From: Nannocystis sp.
Lineage (GTDB): Bacteria; Myxococcota_A; Polyangia; Nannocystales; Nannocystaceae
Reading direction: 5' to 3'
DNA: 64,000 nucleotides
Assembly: GCA_016712315.1 (NCBI GenBank)
Contig: JADJRG010000019.1
Span: forward strand, 62,001-126,000
Shown one piece after another: positions 25,796 to 33,956 of the stretch. Every line of letters begins with the position of its first letter. Position 1 is the stretch's first letter. The notes under the pieces are model-generated. The model made no database searches. It was not told where the DNA came from and was given only the letters and a program-made list of their open reading frames with translations. A program made the translations under genes and the position numbers.

Positions 25796-26380
25796 TCACA
25801 TGCACTGGTCGCCGCATGAGCCTTGGGTGCACTGGAGGAGCGCGGCGATCGCCGGTTCGGCGAGGGGGTTGGGGATCTGGCACATCTGCGAGCAGGCGAT
25901 CGGCGCGCCTCCCTCGCCGATGCAGCCGGCGAAGCAGGAGCACTTGACGTCGGCCTCGCAGCCTTTGACCTCGTCGCAGCAATTCTCCTTCGAGCAGGCG
26001 GTGCAGGGGTCGTCGCCTGGTTCGGCGGGGCAGGCGTTGGGATTCTCGGTGGTGGTGTCGTCGCCGGTGGTGCCGTCGGTGGTGCTGGGGTCGGTGGTGC
26101 TGGGGTCGGTGGTGCTGGGGTCGGTGGTGCTAGGGTCGGTGGTGCTGGGGTCGGTGGTGCTGGGGTCGGTGGTGCTGGGATCGGTGGTGCTGGCGTCGGT
26201 GGTGGTGCCAGTGTCGCTCTCGCTCGCGACGGTCGAGGTCGAGGTGTCAGTGGCGTCGGTGGTCGACGACGAGGTGTCGGTGGCGGTGGCGCTGGCGGTG
26301 GCGCTGTCGTCGCCGCTGCAGCCGCCTAGAGCGAGGGTGAGGAGGAGGAGGGGGCTAGTGAAGACCAATGAGGTGCGCAT
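25796..26380 (-). CDS. Lipoprotein with Ser-Thr-Thr-Asp-Pro repeats and Cys-rich C-terminus
   Basis: 194 aa from ATG 26380. Signal with lipobox LGG-C, then about 75 residues of Ser/Thr/Asp linker containing eight STTD units mostly spaced by Pro. The C-terminal ~75 aa has about a dozen Cys (CPAEPGDDPCTACSKENCCDEVKGCEADVKCSCFAGC), suggesting a compact disulfide-bonded or metal-binding head. Such Thr/Asp-linker lipoproteins are common in Nannocystis-type myxobacteria. Converges with the histidine kinase (16-base gap). Confidence 0.82.
   Translation of the reverse strand: MRTSLVFTSPLLLLTLALGGCSGDDSATASATATDTSSSTTDATDTSTSTVASESDTGTTTDASTTDPSTTDPSTTDPSTTDPSTTDPSTTDPSTTDPSTTDGTTGDDTTTENPNACPAEPGDDPCTACSKENCCDEVKGCEADVKCSCFAGCIGEGGAPIACSQMCQIPNPLAEPAIAALLQCTQGSCGDQCM
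26074..26196. repeat. 15-bp tandem repeat coding STTDP
   Basis: About eight copies of a 15-bp unit (ggtcggtggtgctgg on the plus strand), nearly perfect, in the linker of the lipoprotein gene. It codes STTDP on the minus strand. Confidence 0.9.
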
Positions 26381-26490
26381 AGCTCCGCAGTCTACGGCAG
26401 CGGCGCGACGCGGTCGAGGCGGACATTGACGCGCGGCGGTCCGCTCGGCTATCGCAGATCTCCGCGGTTTTCTCCATCGAGGGGTGCAGG

Positions 26491-28083
26491 ATGCGACGCT
26501 GGAACGGCTGGGGAGATGAGTCAATTACGGTCGAGCCGAAGCCGGCGGCGGCGGCCTTCCTGCGCGAGCGCTTGGGTGAGGGCGGGCGGCCGCGCGACGT
26601 GACGCTGGATGAGGCGGCCGCGGGGGCGCCCGCGTCGCGCTTGGCGGAGCACCCGTTGATCGCGGTCGACCCGCGGGTGAGGATCAGGCACGCCCGCGGG
26701 CAGAGCTTGCCGGACTGGATCGCGCTGCGTGGGGGCTCGATCGGGGCGATCCCGGACGGTGTGGCCTGTCCTAAGAGCCAGGAGGAGGTTCGGGCGCTGA
26801 TCGATCACGCGGCGGCCTGCGGCGCGCGGTTGATCCCGTATGGCGGGGGGACCTCGGTGGTCGGGCACCTGACGCCGACGAGCGGGGAGGCGCCGATCTT
26901 GACGGTCGACATGAGCGGGATCGCGGCGCTCGAGCGGCTCGACCAGCGCTCGCAGCTCGCGACCTTCGGCGCGGGGATCGCGGGGCCGGCGCTGGAGGCG
27001 GCGCTGCGGCCGTTCGGGCTGACGCTGGGGCACTTCCCGCAGTCGTTCGAGCTGTCGACGCTGGGGGGGTGGATCGCGACGCGATCGAGCGGGCAACTGT
27101 CGCTGCGCTACGGGCGGATCGAGGACACCTTCGCGGGCGGGACCGTGGAGGCGCCGCGCGGGACCTTTGAGATACCTGTCTTTCCAGCCAGCGCTGCAGG
27201 GCCAGATCTGCGGGAGCTGGTGTTGGGCTCCGAGGGGCGGCTGGGGGTGATCACGCGGGCGGTGGTGCGGGTGAGCCGGGCGCCGGCGGCGCAGCGCTTC
27301 GCGGCGTTCTTCTTGCCGGAGTGGGCGGCGGCGGAGGGGGCCGTGCGCGAGCTCGCGCAGGCGCGCGCGGGGCTGGCGATGATGCGCCTCTCGAACCCGG
27401 TGGAGACGGCGACGCAGCTCGCGTTGGCGGTGTCGCCTCGGCTGCTGCGGCTGCTCGACGGGGCGCTGCGGCTGCGCGGGCTGGGGGCGGAGAGGTGCCT
27501 GCTGGTGGTCGGCGCGGCGGGCAGCGGGCGGCAGGTGATGGGGCTGCTGGGCGAGGTGGGCGCGCTGCTGCGGCGGGCCGGCGGAGCGCGCGCGCCGGGG
27601 GCGTTCGCGCGGGCGTGGGAGCACGGGCGCTTTCGCAACGCGTACCTGCGTAACTCGCTGTGGGAGCGCGGCTACGCGATCGACACGGTGGAGACGGCGC
27701 TGCCCTGGGCGGGGGTGCGCGCGGGTATGCAGCGGATCGAGGCGGCGGCGACGGCGGCGTTGGCGGCGGCGGGGGAGCGCGGGCTGGTGTTCAGCCACCT
27801 GTCGCACGTGTACCCGACGGGATCGAGCGTGTATTCGACGTTTGTGTTCAGGATCGCGGCGGATCCGGCGGCGACGCTGGAGCGCTGGCGGCGGCTGAAG
27901 GCGGCGGTGAGCGCGGCGATCGTCGCGAGCGGGGGGACGATCAGCCATCAGCACGGGGTGGGCCGCGATCATCGCGCCGAGCTGGTGGGAGAGAAGGGGC
28001 CGCTGGGGATCGCGGCGATCGACGCGGCGTTGAAGGTGTTCGACCCGGACACGATGATGAATCCAGGTACGCTGATCGGGTGA
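26491..28083 (+). CDS. Alkyldihydroxyacetonephosphate synthase-like FAD-binding oxidase
   Basis: 530 aa. Starts with RRWNGWGDES, the hallmark N-terminus of alkylglycerone-phosphate synthases. The FAD_binding_4 domain reads DGVACPKSQEEVRALIDHAAACGARLIPYGGGTSVVGHL and TLGGWIATRSSGQLSLRYGRIED. The C-terminal catalytic motif ISHQHGVGRDHRAEL and VFDPDTMMNPGTLIG match the family. The enzyme swaps the acyl chain of acyl-DHAP for a fatty alcohol, making the ether bond of ether lipids. It is coupled (GTGA overlap) to glpD. Myxobacteria make ether lipids during development; the link here is by homology. Confidence 0.88.
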   Translation: MRRWNGWGDESITVEPKPAAAAFLRERLGEGGRPRDVTLDEAAAGAPASRLAEHPLIAVDPRVRIRHARGQSLPDWIALRGGSIGAIPDGVACPKSQEEVRALIDHAAACGARLIPYGGGTSVVGHLTPTSGEAPILTVDMSGIAALERLDQRSQLATFGAGIAGPALEAALRPFGLTLGHFPQSFELSTLGGWIATRSSGQLSLRYGRIEDTFAGGTVEAPRGTFEIPVFPASAAGPDLRELVLGSEGRLGVITRAVVRVSRAPAAQRFAAFFLPEWAAAEGAVRELAQARAGLAMMRLSNPVETATQLALAVSPRLLRLLDGALRLRGLGAERCLLVVGAAGSGRQVMGLLGEVGALLRRAGGARAPGAFARAWEHGRFRNAYLRNSLWERGYAIDTVETALPWAGVRAGMQRIEAAATAALAAAGERGLVFSHLSHVYPTGSSVYSTFVFRIAADPAATLERWRRLKAAVSAAIVASGGTISHQHGVGRDHRAELVGEKGPLGIAAIDAALKVFDPDTMMNPGTLIG

Positions 28084-29711
28084 CGCGCGAGCGTGAGAAT
28101 TCGGGGCGCGGCTGGCGAAGCGGCTGGCGCGAGCGGATCCTCGCCGGGGAGCTCGAGGGCCCTTGGGATCTGATCGTCGTCGGCGGCGGGATCACTGGCG
28201 CGGGGGTGGCGCGCGAGGCGGCGCGGTTGGGGCTCTCGACGCTGCTGGTGGAGGCGGAGGACTTCGCCTCGGGGACCTCGAGCCGCTCGTCGAAGCTGGT
28301 GCACGGGGGGCTGCGCTACTTGGCGGCGCTGCGCTTCGGCTTGGCGATGGAGTCGATCGAGGAGCGTGAGCGGCTGCTGGCGGCGGGTGAGGGGCTGATC
28401 ACGCCGCTGGAATTCTTGTTGGTCGACTATCCGTATGAGCGGCTACGGAGCCGGCAGATCCGACTTGGTTTGTGGCTCTACGATCGGCTGGCGGGGCGAC
28501 GTACGGCGCGTCGCTTCGCGGCGGCGGAGGTGGCGGCGATGACCCCGGGGATCAACACGGAGGGGCTGCGCGGCGGTTTTTTATATGGAGATGCGGTGAC
28601 GGACGACGCGCGCTTGGTGCTGCGGGTGATCCATGAGGCGGTAGACGCGGGGGCGGTGGCGATGAACTACATGGCCGCGGAGTCGCTGGTGCGCGGCGCG
28701 GATGGTCGAGTGGTGGGGGTGACGCTGCGGGATCGCGAGGGCGGGGCGGCGCGAGCGGTGACGGCGAGGGCCGTGGTGAACGCGACGGGGGCGTGGGCGG
28801 ACGGGCTGAGGGCTGGGTTGGGGCGGGCGCCGCGGATGCGTCCGCTGCGCGGCTCGCACTTGGTGCTCGCGCGGGCGCTGCTGCCGATGGATCGCGCGGT
28901 GTCGATCCTGCACCCGCGTGATCGGCGGCCGGTCTACATCTACCCGTGGGAGGGGGCGACCCTGGTCGGCACGACGGATCTCGATCACGCGCCGCCGATG
29001 ACGAGCGCGCCGCGGATCAGCGAGGCGGAGGTCGAGTATCTGTTGGAGGTGGTACGGATGTTGTTCCCCGCGCGAACGATCGAGCGGGGGCAGATCGTGT
29101 CGACCTACGCGGGGGTGCGGCCGGTGGTGCGCGATCGAACGCGGGACCCCTCCAAGGCGTCGCGGGATCATGTGATCTGGCACGAGGATGGGCTGTGGAC
29201 GGTGACGGGCGGCAAGCTGACGACGTTTCATCGGATCGCGAGGGCGGCGCTGTCGCGGCTGCGTCGTGACCTGCCAGAGAAGGTGCCGCGTCGGCTGCCG
29301 GAGACGCCAGCGTTGGATCGACCTGGAGAGGCGGTGAGGGCTGGGGTGATCGGCGCGGTGGCGGAGGAGGCGGCGCGAGCGCTGATCGGTCGCTTTGGAG
29401 CTTCGGCGACCGCGGTGGCGGCGGCGGCGGTGGGCGCTGAAGATCTGGCGTGGATCCCGGGCACGCAGACGTGCTGGGCGGAGCTGCGCTGGGCGGCGCG
29501 CGCGGAGGGCGTGGTGCGCTTGGGCGACCTGCTGCTGCGACGGACGCGGGTGGGTCACTTGTTGCCGAGCGGCGCTGAGGCGCTGATGCCGCGGCTGCAG
29601 GGGATCTGCCGCGATGAGCTCGGCTGGGATGAGGCGCGCTGGCTGGCCGAGCTCGCGAGGTATCGTGAGCAGTGGGCGGCGTCCTTCGGTCTGCCTGCGC
29701 GCGCGGAGTGA
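28080..29711 (+). CDS. glpD: FAD-dependent glycerol-3-phosphate dehydrogenase
   Basis: 543 aa from the GTG at 28080 that overlaps the upstream stop. FAD-binding loop DLIVVGGGITGAGVAREAA, then DFASGTSSRSSKLVHGGLRYL (GlpD signature), LYGDAVTDDARLVLRVI, YPWEGATLVGTTDLDH, YAGVRPVVRD and VTGGKLTTFHRIA. The C-terminal all-helical domain is present. It oxidises glycerol-3-phosphate to DHAP and passes electrons to quinone at the membrane. Paired with alkyl-DHAP synthase, it could supply DHAP for ether-lipid synthesis or recycle glycerol from lipids. Confidence 0.93.
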   Translation: MTRERENSGRGWRSGWRERILAGELEGPWDLIVVGGGITGAGVAREAARLGLSTLLVEAEDFASGTSSRSSKLVHGGLRYLAALRFGLAMESIEERERLLAAGEGLITPLEFLLVDYPYERLRSRQIRLGLWLYDRLAGRRTARRFAAAEVAAMTPGINTEGLRGGFLYGDAVTDDARLVLRVIHEAVDAGAVAMNYMAAESLVRGADGRVVGVTLRDREGGAARAVTARAVVNATGAWADGLRAGLGRAPRMRPLRGSHLVLARALLPMDRAVSILHPRDRRPVYIYPWEGATLVGTTDLDHAPPMTSAPRISEAEVEYLLEVVRMLFPARTIERGQIVSTYAGVRPVVRDRTRDPSKASRDHVIWHEDGLWTVTGGKLTTFHRIARAALSRLRRDLPEKVPRRLPETPALDRPGEAVRAGVIGAVAEEAARALIGRFGASATAVAAAAVGAEDLAWIPGTQTCWAELRWAARAEGVVRLGDLLLRRTRVGHLLPSGAEALMPRLQGICRDELGWDEARWLAELARYREQWAASFGLPARAE

Positions 29712-29907
29712 TCGGCGGCGCCCGTCTGGCCGGCTCGGAGCCGAGGGGGAACGAGGATGTCAGCGCGGGTGCTGGAGTGATCGTCGCGGGGCATGGTTCG
29801 TTTCCGCGCGGCGCTGAATTTGGCCGGAATTGTCGCCTCGGGGCCCCATCTGTGGCCTTCGCCGGACGGGTGCGGAGGGCGGACAGAGTGTGTAAGTATG
29901 ACGACCG

Positions 29908-30813
29908 ATGATAACGACCCGATCGGTGTTGGTGTGGCTCGCGAAGACCTGGACGTTGAGCCTCGGGCTGGCCTCTGCGGCGTTGATCGGCGCTGGCTGT
30001 GATGCGGCGGCCGAGGTGGAGGCCGCGCCGCAAGCGGACGCGGCGGCAGTAGTCGCGGTGGACGCGAGCGGCGAGGCGAAGGTGGCGGTCGAGGGCGACG
30101 CGGCGGTCGAGCCGAGCATGGCGGCGAAGGTGATCGATGAGGCGCAAGCGGCGGCCGAGATCGCGACCTTTGAGGGGACGATCACGGCGGAGGCGCTAGA
30201 CCTCGAGGGGATCTCGGCGCTGATCAAGAAGGGCAAGGTGAAGGACGCGGCGGCGCTCGAGGCCTCGATCAACAGCCGTAAGGGCAAGCTGGCGAGCGTC
30301 GACATCGACGGCGACGGCACGGTGGACTTCGTGCAGGTGGTCGAGGTGCGCTCAGGGGCCGACGTGAACTTTGAGCTGCGGGTGGTCCCATCCTCCAAGA
30401 AGGAGACCAGCGCGGCGGTGTTGGTCGCGGTGATCGCGGTGGCGCCGGATCCGGCGACGAGCAAGGTCACGGTGCGCGCGACGTACACGGCGGTGGTACA
30501 GCACCACGAGATCTATGTGTACGAGTACAGCGTGCCGGCGACGTTCGAAGGGGACGTCGTGATCGTCGCGGGCAACCCGTTCTTCGGCTGGGTGTACTCG
30601 GTCAATCATGAGGTGTACGTCGGTACGTACACGCATGAGACCTGGGTGGCGACGCCGGGGGTGGTGATCGTGATCGGCGCGGACGGCTGCTGGCCGCCAG
30701 GGCACTGCAAGCACGGGAAGCACAAGGGGAAGTACAAGGGCAAGGGCAAGTACTACTACGGGGGTAAGGGCGGCAAAAAGGGTAAGAAGGGGCACCACGT
30801 GCGGTGGCCCTGA
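29908..30813 (+). CDS. Lipoprotein with calcium-loop-like motif and Lys/Gly/His-rich tail
   Basis: 301 aa. Signal with lipobox GAG-C (residue ~31), an Ala/Val/acidic linker, and a helical part with ALDLEGISALIKKGKVKDAAALEASINSRKGKL. VDIDGDGTVDFVQVVEV has the Asp spacing of an EF-hand-like or dockerin-type calcium loop and begins a beta-rich domain with many Val, Tyr and His. The last ~40 residues are almost only Lys, Gly, His and Tyr (GHCKHGKHKGKYKGKGKYYYGG...), giving a strongly basic tail. No family recognised. The tail could bind anionic polymers such as DNA, LPS or exopolysaccharide (inference). The 196 bases before it hold no gene I can support. Confidence 0.78.
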   Translation: MITTRSVLVWLAKTWTLSLGLASAALIGAGCDAAAEVEAAPQADAAAVVAVDASGEAKVAVEGDAAVEPSMAAKVIDEAQAAAEIATFEGTITAEALDLEGISALIKKGKVKDAAALEASINSRKGKLASVDIDGDGTVDFVQVVEVRSGADVNFELRVVPSSKKETSAAVLVAVIAVAPDPATSKVTVRATYTAVVQHHEIYVYEYSVPATFEGDVVIVAGNPFFGWVYSVNHEVYVGTYTHETWVATPGVVIVIGADGCWPPGHCKHGKHKGKYKGKGKYYYGGKGGKKGKKGHHVRWP

Positions 30814-30875
30814 GCTGAGCCGGGCGGAGCTGCGCTGCGCGGGTGATGCATCTCGAGAGAGCGGAGGAGTGAGTG

Positions 30876-31226
30876 ATGCGAGCGACGACGATCTTGGTGG
30901 CGTTTCTGGGTTTGGTCGGCGGTCTGGCGCTGGGGGCGGCCTCGTGTGGGCCGCCGCCGATCGGCGACTGTAGGTTCGACCCCAACTGCGGCAGCGGCGG
31001 GGTCGGGGCGTACTGCGCCCGCGACTCGGACTGCTTTGACAACCATTGCTGCAAGAAGGACCAGTGCGACGGGGGGATGTGCTCGTTTGAGTGCAACAAC
31101 GACGGGCAGTGCCCGCAGGGCATGCTCTGTGAGCACAAGACCTGCTTCTTCACCTGCGGGGTCAACGGGGAGTGCGGGCCAGGGCAGGAGTGCAAGCACG
31201 ACGGCCGCGTGTGTGAGTGGGACTGA
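30876..31226 (+). CDS. Cys-rich lipoprotein
   Basis: 116 aa from ATG 30876 with GGAGG upstream; a GTG three bases earlier is in frame. Lipobox GAAS-C, then about 16 Cys in ~90 residues arranged as repeated short units (YCARDSDCFDNHCCKKDQCDGGMC, CNNDGQCPQGMLCEHKTCFFTC, GECGPGQEC). This pattern resembles EGF-like or Dickkopf-like small disulfide modules found in many myxobacterial surface lipoproteins. Follows the Lys-rich lipoprotein gene by 62 bases and may be cotranscribed. Convergent with a dehydrogenase gene. Confidence 0.8.
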   Translation: MRATTILVAFLGLVGGLALGAASCGPPPIGDCRFDPNCGSGGVGAYCARDSDCFDNHCCKKDQCDGGMCSFECNNDGQCPQGMLCEHKTCFFTCGVNGECGPGQECKHDGRVCEWD

Positions 31227-31241
31227 GCCGCGCGGCGCGGG

Positions 31242-32270
31242 CTAGCGGAGGGTGAGGGCGACCTTGCCGAAGTGACGGCCGCCGCGCAGGTGAGCGAGGG
31301 CGTCGCGTACGGCGCCCCACTCGAAGATCCGATCGACGACGGGGCGGAGCTGGGCGGCCGCGACGCCGCGGTTCATCGCCTCAAAGGTGGCGCGCGAGCC
31401 GACGATGACGCCCTGCAGGCGGATCTGCTGCATGAGGATGGGGGTGATGTTCAGGGGGCTGGCGGCGCCGCTGAGCACGCCGATGACGGCGACGCTGCCG
31501 CCAGGGCGGACGGCGCGGAGGGACTGCTCGAGGGTGCCAGCGCCGCCGACTTCGATGACGTGGTCGACGCCGTCGCCGCCGCTCCAAGCGCGGGCGGCTC
31601 TGCCCCACTCGGGCTGGGCGCGGTAGTCGATGCCGAAGGCGGCGCCGAGCTCGCGGGCTCGCTCCAGCTTGGCAGGATCGCTGGAGGTGATGACGACCTG
31701 GGCGCCGGCGAGGCGGGCGAACTGGAGGGCGAAGATCGAGACACCGCCTGTCCCTTGGACCAGGACCTTGTCACCAGGCTTGACGCGGCCGTGCTCGATG
31801 AGGGCGCTCCAGGCGGTGACGGCGGCGCAGGGCAGGGCGGCGGCCTCGGGGTCGCTGAGGTGGGCGGGGGGCGCGACGAGGGCGCTGGCGGGGGCGAGGC
31901 GGTACTCGGCGAGCAGGCCAGGGCGGGGGCCGCCGAGGGTGGTGGCGAGGTGCTCGCGGGTGGGCGGGCCGGCGAGCCATGACTCGGCGAAGATCGGGCA
32001 GACACGGGCGCCGACGGGCGGCCACTGCACGCCGTCGCCGATCTGTATGACCTCACCGACGCCGTCCGATAAGGGGACGAGGGGGAGCGGCTGGCGCGGG
32101 TTGTAGGCGCCGTCGATCATCATGAGGTCGCGGTAGTTGAGCGAGGCGGCGTGGATCCGCAGGAGGACTTGGCCGGGCCCTGGGGTCGGGATCGGGCGCT
32201 CGACTCGGCGGAGGTTGTCGACGCCGAAGGCGCCGGCGAGCTCGATGACTTGCATGGTGGTGCGGCTCAT
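31242..32270 (-). CDS. Zinc-less medium-chain dehydrogenase/reductase (quinone-oxidoreductase type)
   Basis: 342 aa. GroES-like N-terminus (RIHAASLNYRDLMMIDGAYNPRQPLPLVPLSDGVGEV), then the nucleotide-binding VLVQGTGGVSIFALQFARLAGAQVVITSSDPAKLERA. The catalytic-zinc Cys/His pattern of classical ADH is absent at NYRDLM, which fits NADPH-dependent quinone reductase or enoyl reductase-like members. Last gene of a three-gene set with a serine hydrolase and a small membrane protein (5-base gap). Substrate unknown. Confidence 0.85.
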   Translation of the reverse strand: MSRTTMQVIELAGAFGVDNLRRVERPIPTPGPGQVLLRIHAASLNYRDLMMIDGAYNPRQPLPLVPLSDGVGEVIQIGDGVQWPPVGARVCPIFAESWLAGPPTREHLATTLGGPRPGLLAEYRLAPASALVAPPAHLSDPEAAALPCAAVTAWSALIEHGRVKPGDKVLVQGTGGVSIFALQFARLAGAQVVITSSDPAKLERARELGAAFGIDYRAQPEWGRAARAWSGGDGVDHVIEVGGAGTLEQSLRAVRPGGSVAVIGVLSGAASPLNITPILMQQIRLQGVIVGSRATFEAMNRGVAAAQLRPVVDRIFEWGAVRDALAHLRGGRHFGKVALTLR

Positions 32271-32275
32271 GAGGC

Positions 32276-32599
32276 TCAGTCCGGGTCGAGCACGCAGCCG
32301 TCTCGTGGGCCGACGTAGCGGGCGCTGCGGGTGGTCCAGAGGGCGGTGACGGTGACGGCGCGGCCGGACATGTCGAAGTCGCGGCGGTCGATGGGCACGA
32401 CCGTCTGGCGGATGAACGCCTCACACTCGGGCTGGGTGCGGCCCTCGACGAAGAGGCAGGAGCACAGCTCTTTGGCCTCGTAGGCGCCAGGCAGGCCCGG
32501 GAAGGCGGAGAGGGCGGGCCACTGCGAGGCGACCCAGAGCGCGGCGATGAGGATGAGGCCCAAGAAGGTGAGGCCGAGGAGCTTGAGGGCGCGCTTCAT
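32276..32599 (-). CDS. Small single-pass membrane protein with CSC motif
   Basis: 107 aa. One N-terminal membrane helix (LKLLGLTFLGLILIAALWVASQW), then a short extracytoplasmic part with ELCSCLFVEGRTQPECEAFIRQ and a C-terminal DGCVLDPD. Proteins of this type accompany class-C beta-lactamase-like hydrolases in several proteobacteria. Its start overlaps the hydrolase stop (ATGA), so it probably works with it, perhaps as an anchor or partner; role unknown. Confidence 0.8.
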   Translation of the reverse strand: MKRALKLLGLTFLGLILIAALWVASQWPALSAFPGLPGAYEAKELCSCLFVEGRTQPECEAFIRQTVVPIDRRDFDMSGRAVTVTALWTTRSARYVGPRDGCVLDPD

Positions 32600-33876
32600 C
32601 GCTGCACCAACCCGGTGAGGAGCTCGAGGTAGTAGGTCTTTGTAAAGGCGCGCTCGCGATCGGCGACGCAGCCGGGCTTCATCGCGGGGCCGCAGCCGTA
32701 CTCGCGATCATCGCCCATGCGTACGGCGATCATGTCGAGGGACGGGAAGACGAAGATCGACTTGCCCCAGTGGCCTTGGGCGGCGAACGTGTCCGAAGGG
32801 GCAGCCGGCCACGGCGGGGGGATCTGGCGCGCGGGATCGCCGAGGTTGAGGTAGAGCTGCGCGCCGGGGTTGTCCTCGTGCAGGGCTGGGGGGATCTCGG
32901 TGGTGTAGTAGGCGGGCGCCATGGTGAGGCTGTAGGCGACCCAACCCGCGGGGAGCAGGCGGCGGCCGTCCCACACGCCGTCGTTGAGGAGGAGGAAGGC
33001 CCACTTGGCGAGGTCGCGGGCGCTGGCGTAGAGGTAGGAGGAGCCGACGAGGTTGCCGGCGAGGTCGCGCTCCCAGCGGGCGCTGGTCATCCCGAGGGGC
33101 TCGAAGAGGGCGGTCCAGGGGTAGCTCGGGTAGGCGGCCTCGCCGACCGCGCCGCGGAGCGCGGCGAGGAGCAGGTTGGTGTCGCCGCTCGAGTAGCTCC
33201 AGTGAGTACCTGGCGTATGGGCCAGGTCGTGCTCGGCGACGAAGCGCGGCATGTCGGCGTGGCCGCGGGTGTAGAGCATGGCCATCACCGAGGAGAACAC
33301 CGGCGAGGCCTCGTAGGCCTCGTTCCAGGCGAGGCCGGAGCTCATGCGGAGGAGGTCGGTGATCCGGAGCTCGCGGTGGCCTTCGCGATCCAAAGGGGGG
33401 TAGTAGGCGGCGGCGCGGTCGTCGAGGGCGAGGTGGCCGGCGTGTACGGCGGCGCCGACGAGGGTGCCCGCGAGGCTCTTGCTGACCGACCAGGTGAGCA
33501 GCGGGGTGTCGGGGGTGGTGCCGCGGGCGTAGCGCTCGTAGACGAGGCGGCCGTCCTTGATCAGGAGGAAGGCGTTGGTGCGCTGGCCCTTGCGATCCTG
33601 GTCGTCGCCGTGGCGGGCGAAGAGATAGTCGCTGAGGCGAGCGAGCGCTGCTGGGTCGATCCCGACCTCTTCAGGGGTGGCGGCGGGCCAGATCTCGGTG
33701 GGCCAGAGGTCGCGCTGTTTGACGGCGAACGGCGGCGACGCGCCGAGCGCGGTGGGGGCGCGTTCTTGCGCGGGCGACGGCGCAGGGGCGCAGGCGAGGA
33801 GCGGCGCGGTGAGCAGGGCGAGGGCCGCCGCCGCTGCGACGACGCGGCGGCGCCGGCACGCGTGGGAGTCGATCAT
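32596..33876 (-). CDS. Beta-lactamase-family serine hydrolase (lipoprotein)
   Basis: 426 aa from ATG 33876. Signal MIDSHACRRRRVVAAAAALALLTAPLLAC with lipobox LLA-C. The catalytic SxxK is LTWSVSKSLAGTLVG near residue ~130, YSSGDTN is the Y-x-N equivalent, and a late QGHWGKSIFVFP replaces the KTG-type motif with HWGKS. ITDLLRMSSGLAWNE and YASARDLAKWAFLLLNDG are usual in esterase/D-aminopeptidase-like class-C relatives. Extracytoplasmic hydrolase; whether it acts on peptidoglycan, esters or amides is not decided. The start codon lies in a 17-base palindrome-like sequence. Confidence 0.9.
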   Translation of the reverse strand: MIDSHACRRRRVVAAAAALALLTAPLLACAPAPSPAQERAPTALGASPPFAVKQRDLWPTEIWPAATPEEVGIDPAALARLSDYLFARHGDDQDRKGQRTNAFLLIKDGRLVYERYARGTTPDTPLLTWSVSKSLAGTLVGAAVHAGHLALDDRAAAYYPPLDREGHRELRITDLLRMSSGLAWNEAYEASPVFSSVMAMLYTRGHADMPRFVAEHDLAHTPGTHWSYSSGDTNLLLAALRGAVGEAAYPSYPWTALFEPLGMTSARWERDLAGNLVGSSYLYASARDLAKWAFLLLNDGVWDGRRLLPAGWVAYSLTMAPAYYTTEIPPALHEDNPGAQLYLNLGDPARQIPPPWPAAPSDTFAAQGHWGKSIFVFPSLDMIAVRMGDDREYGCGPAMKPGCVADRERAFTKTYYLELLTGLVQR

Positions 33877-33882
33877 CGACTC
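33866..33882. promoter_or_regulatory. 8-bp inverted repeat over the serine-hydrolase start codon
   Basis: GAGTCGAT-C-ATCGACTC, with the hydrolase ATG inside. A similar GCGTCGACTCGC stretch lies ~25 bases further on. Could be an operator for the divergent hydrolase and barrel genes or just coincidence. Confidence 0.3.
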
Positions 33883-33956
33883 GACTTGTACCGCAGATCT
33901 CGTGGCGAGCGTCGACTCGCTTGCAAAGTCGCGAGCCGCCGTAGGACAACGATGCG

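Noticed and set aside
26074..26196. CRISPR-like regular repeats
   Set aside because: Contiguous 15-bp units without spacers, in frame with a lipoprotein linker.
29793..30002. Short plus-strand ORF before the Lys-rich lipoprotein
   Set aside because: Overlaps the start of the lipoprotein in another frame, no RBS, no recognisable domain.
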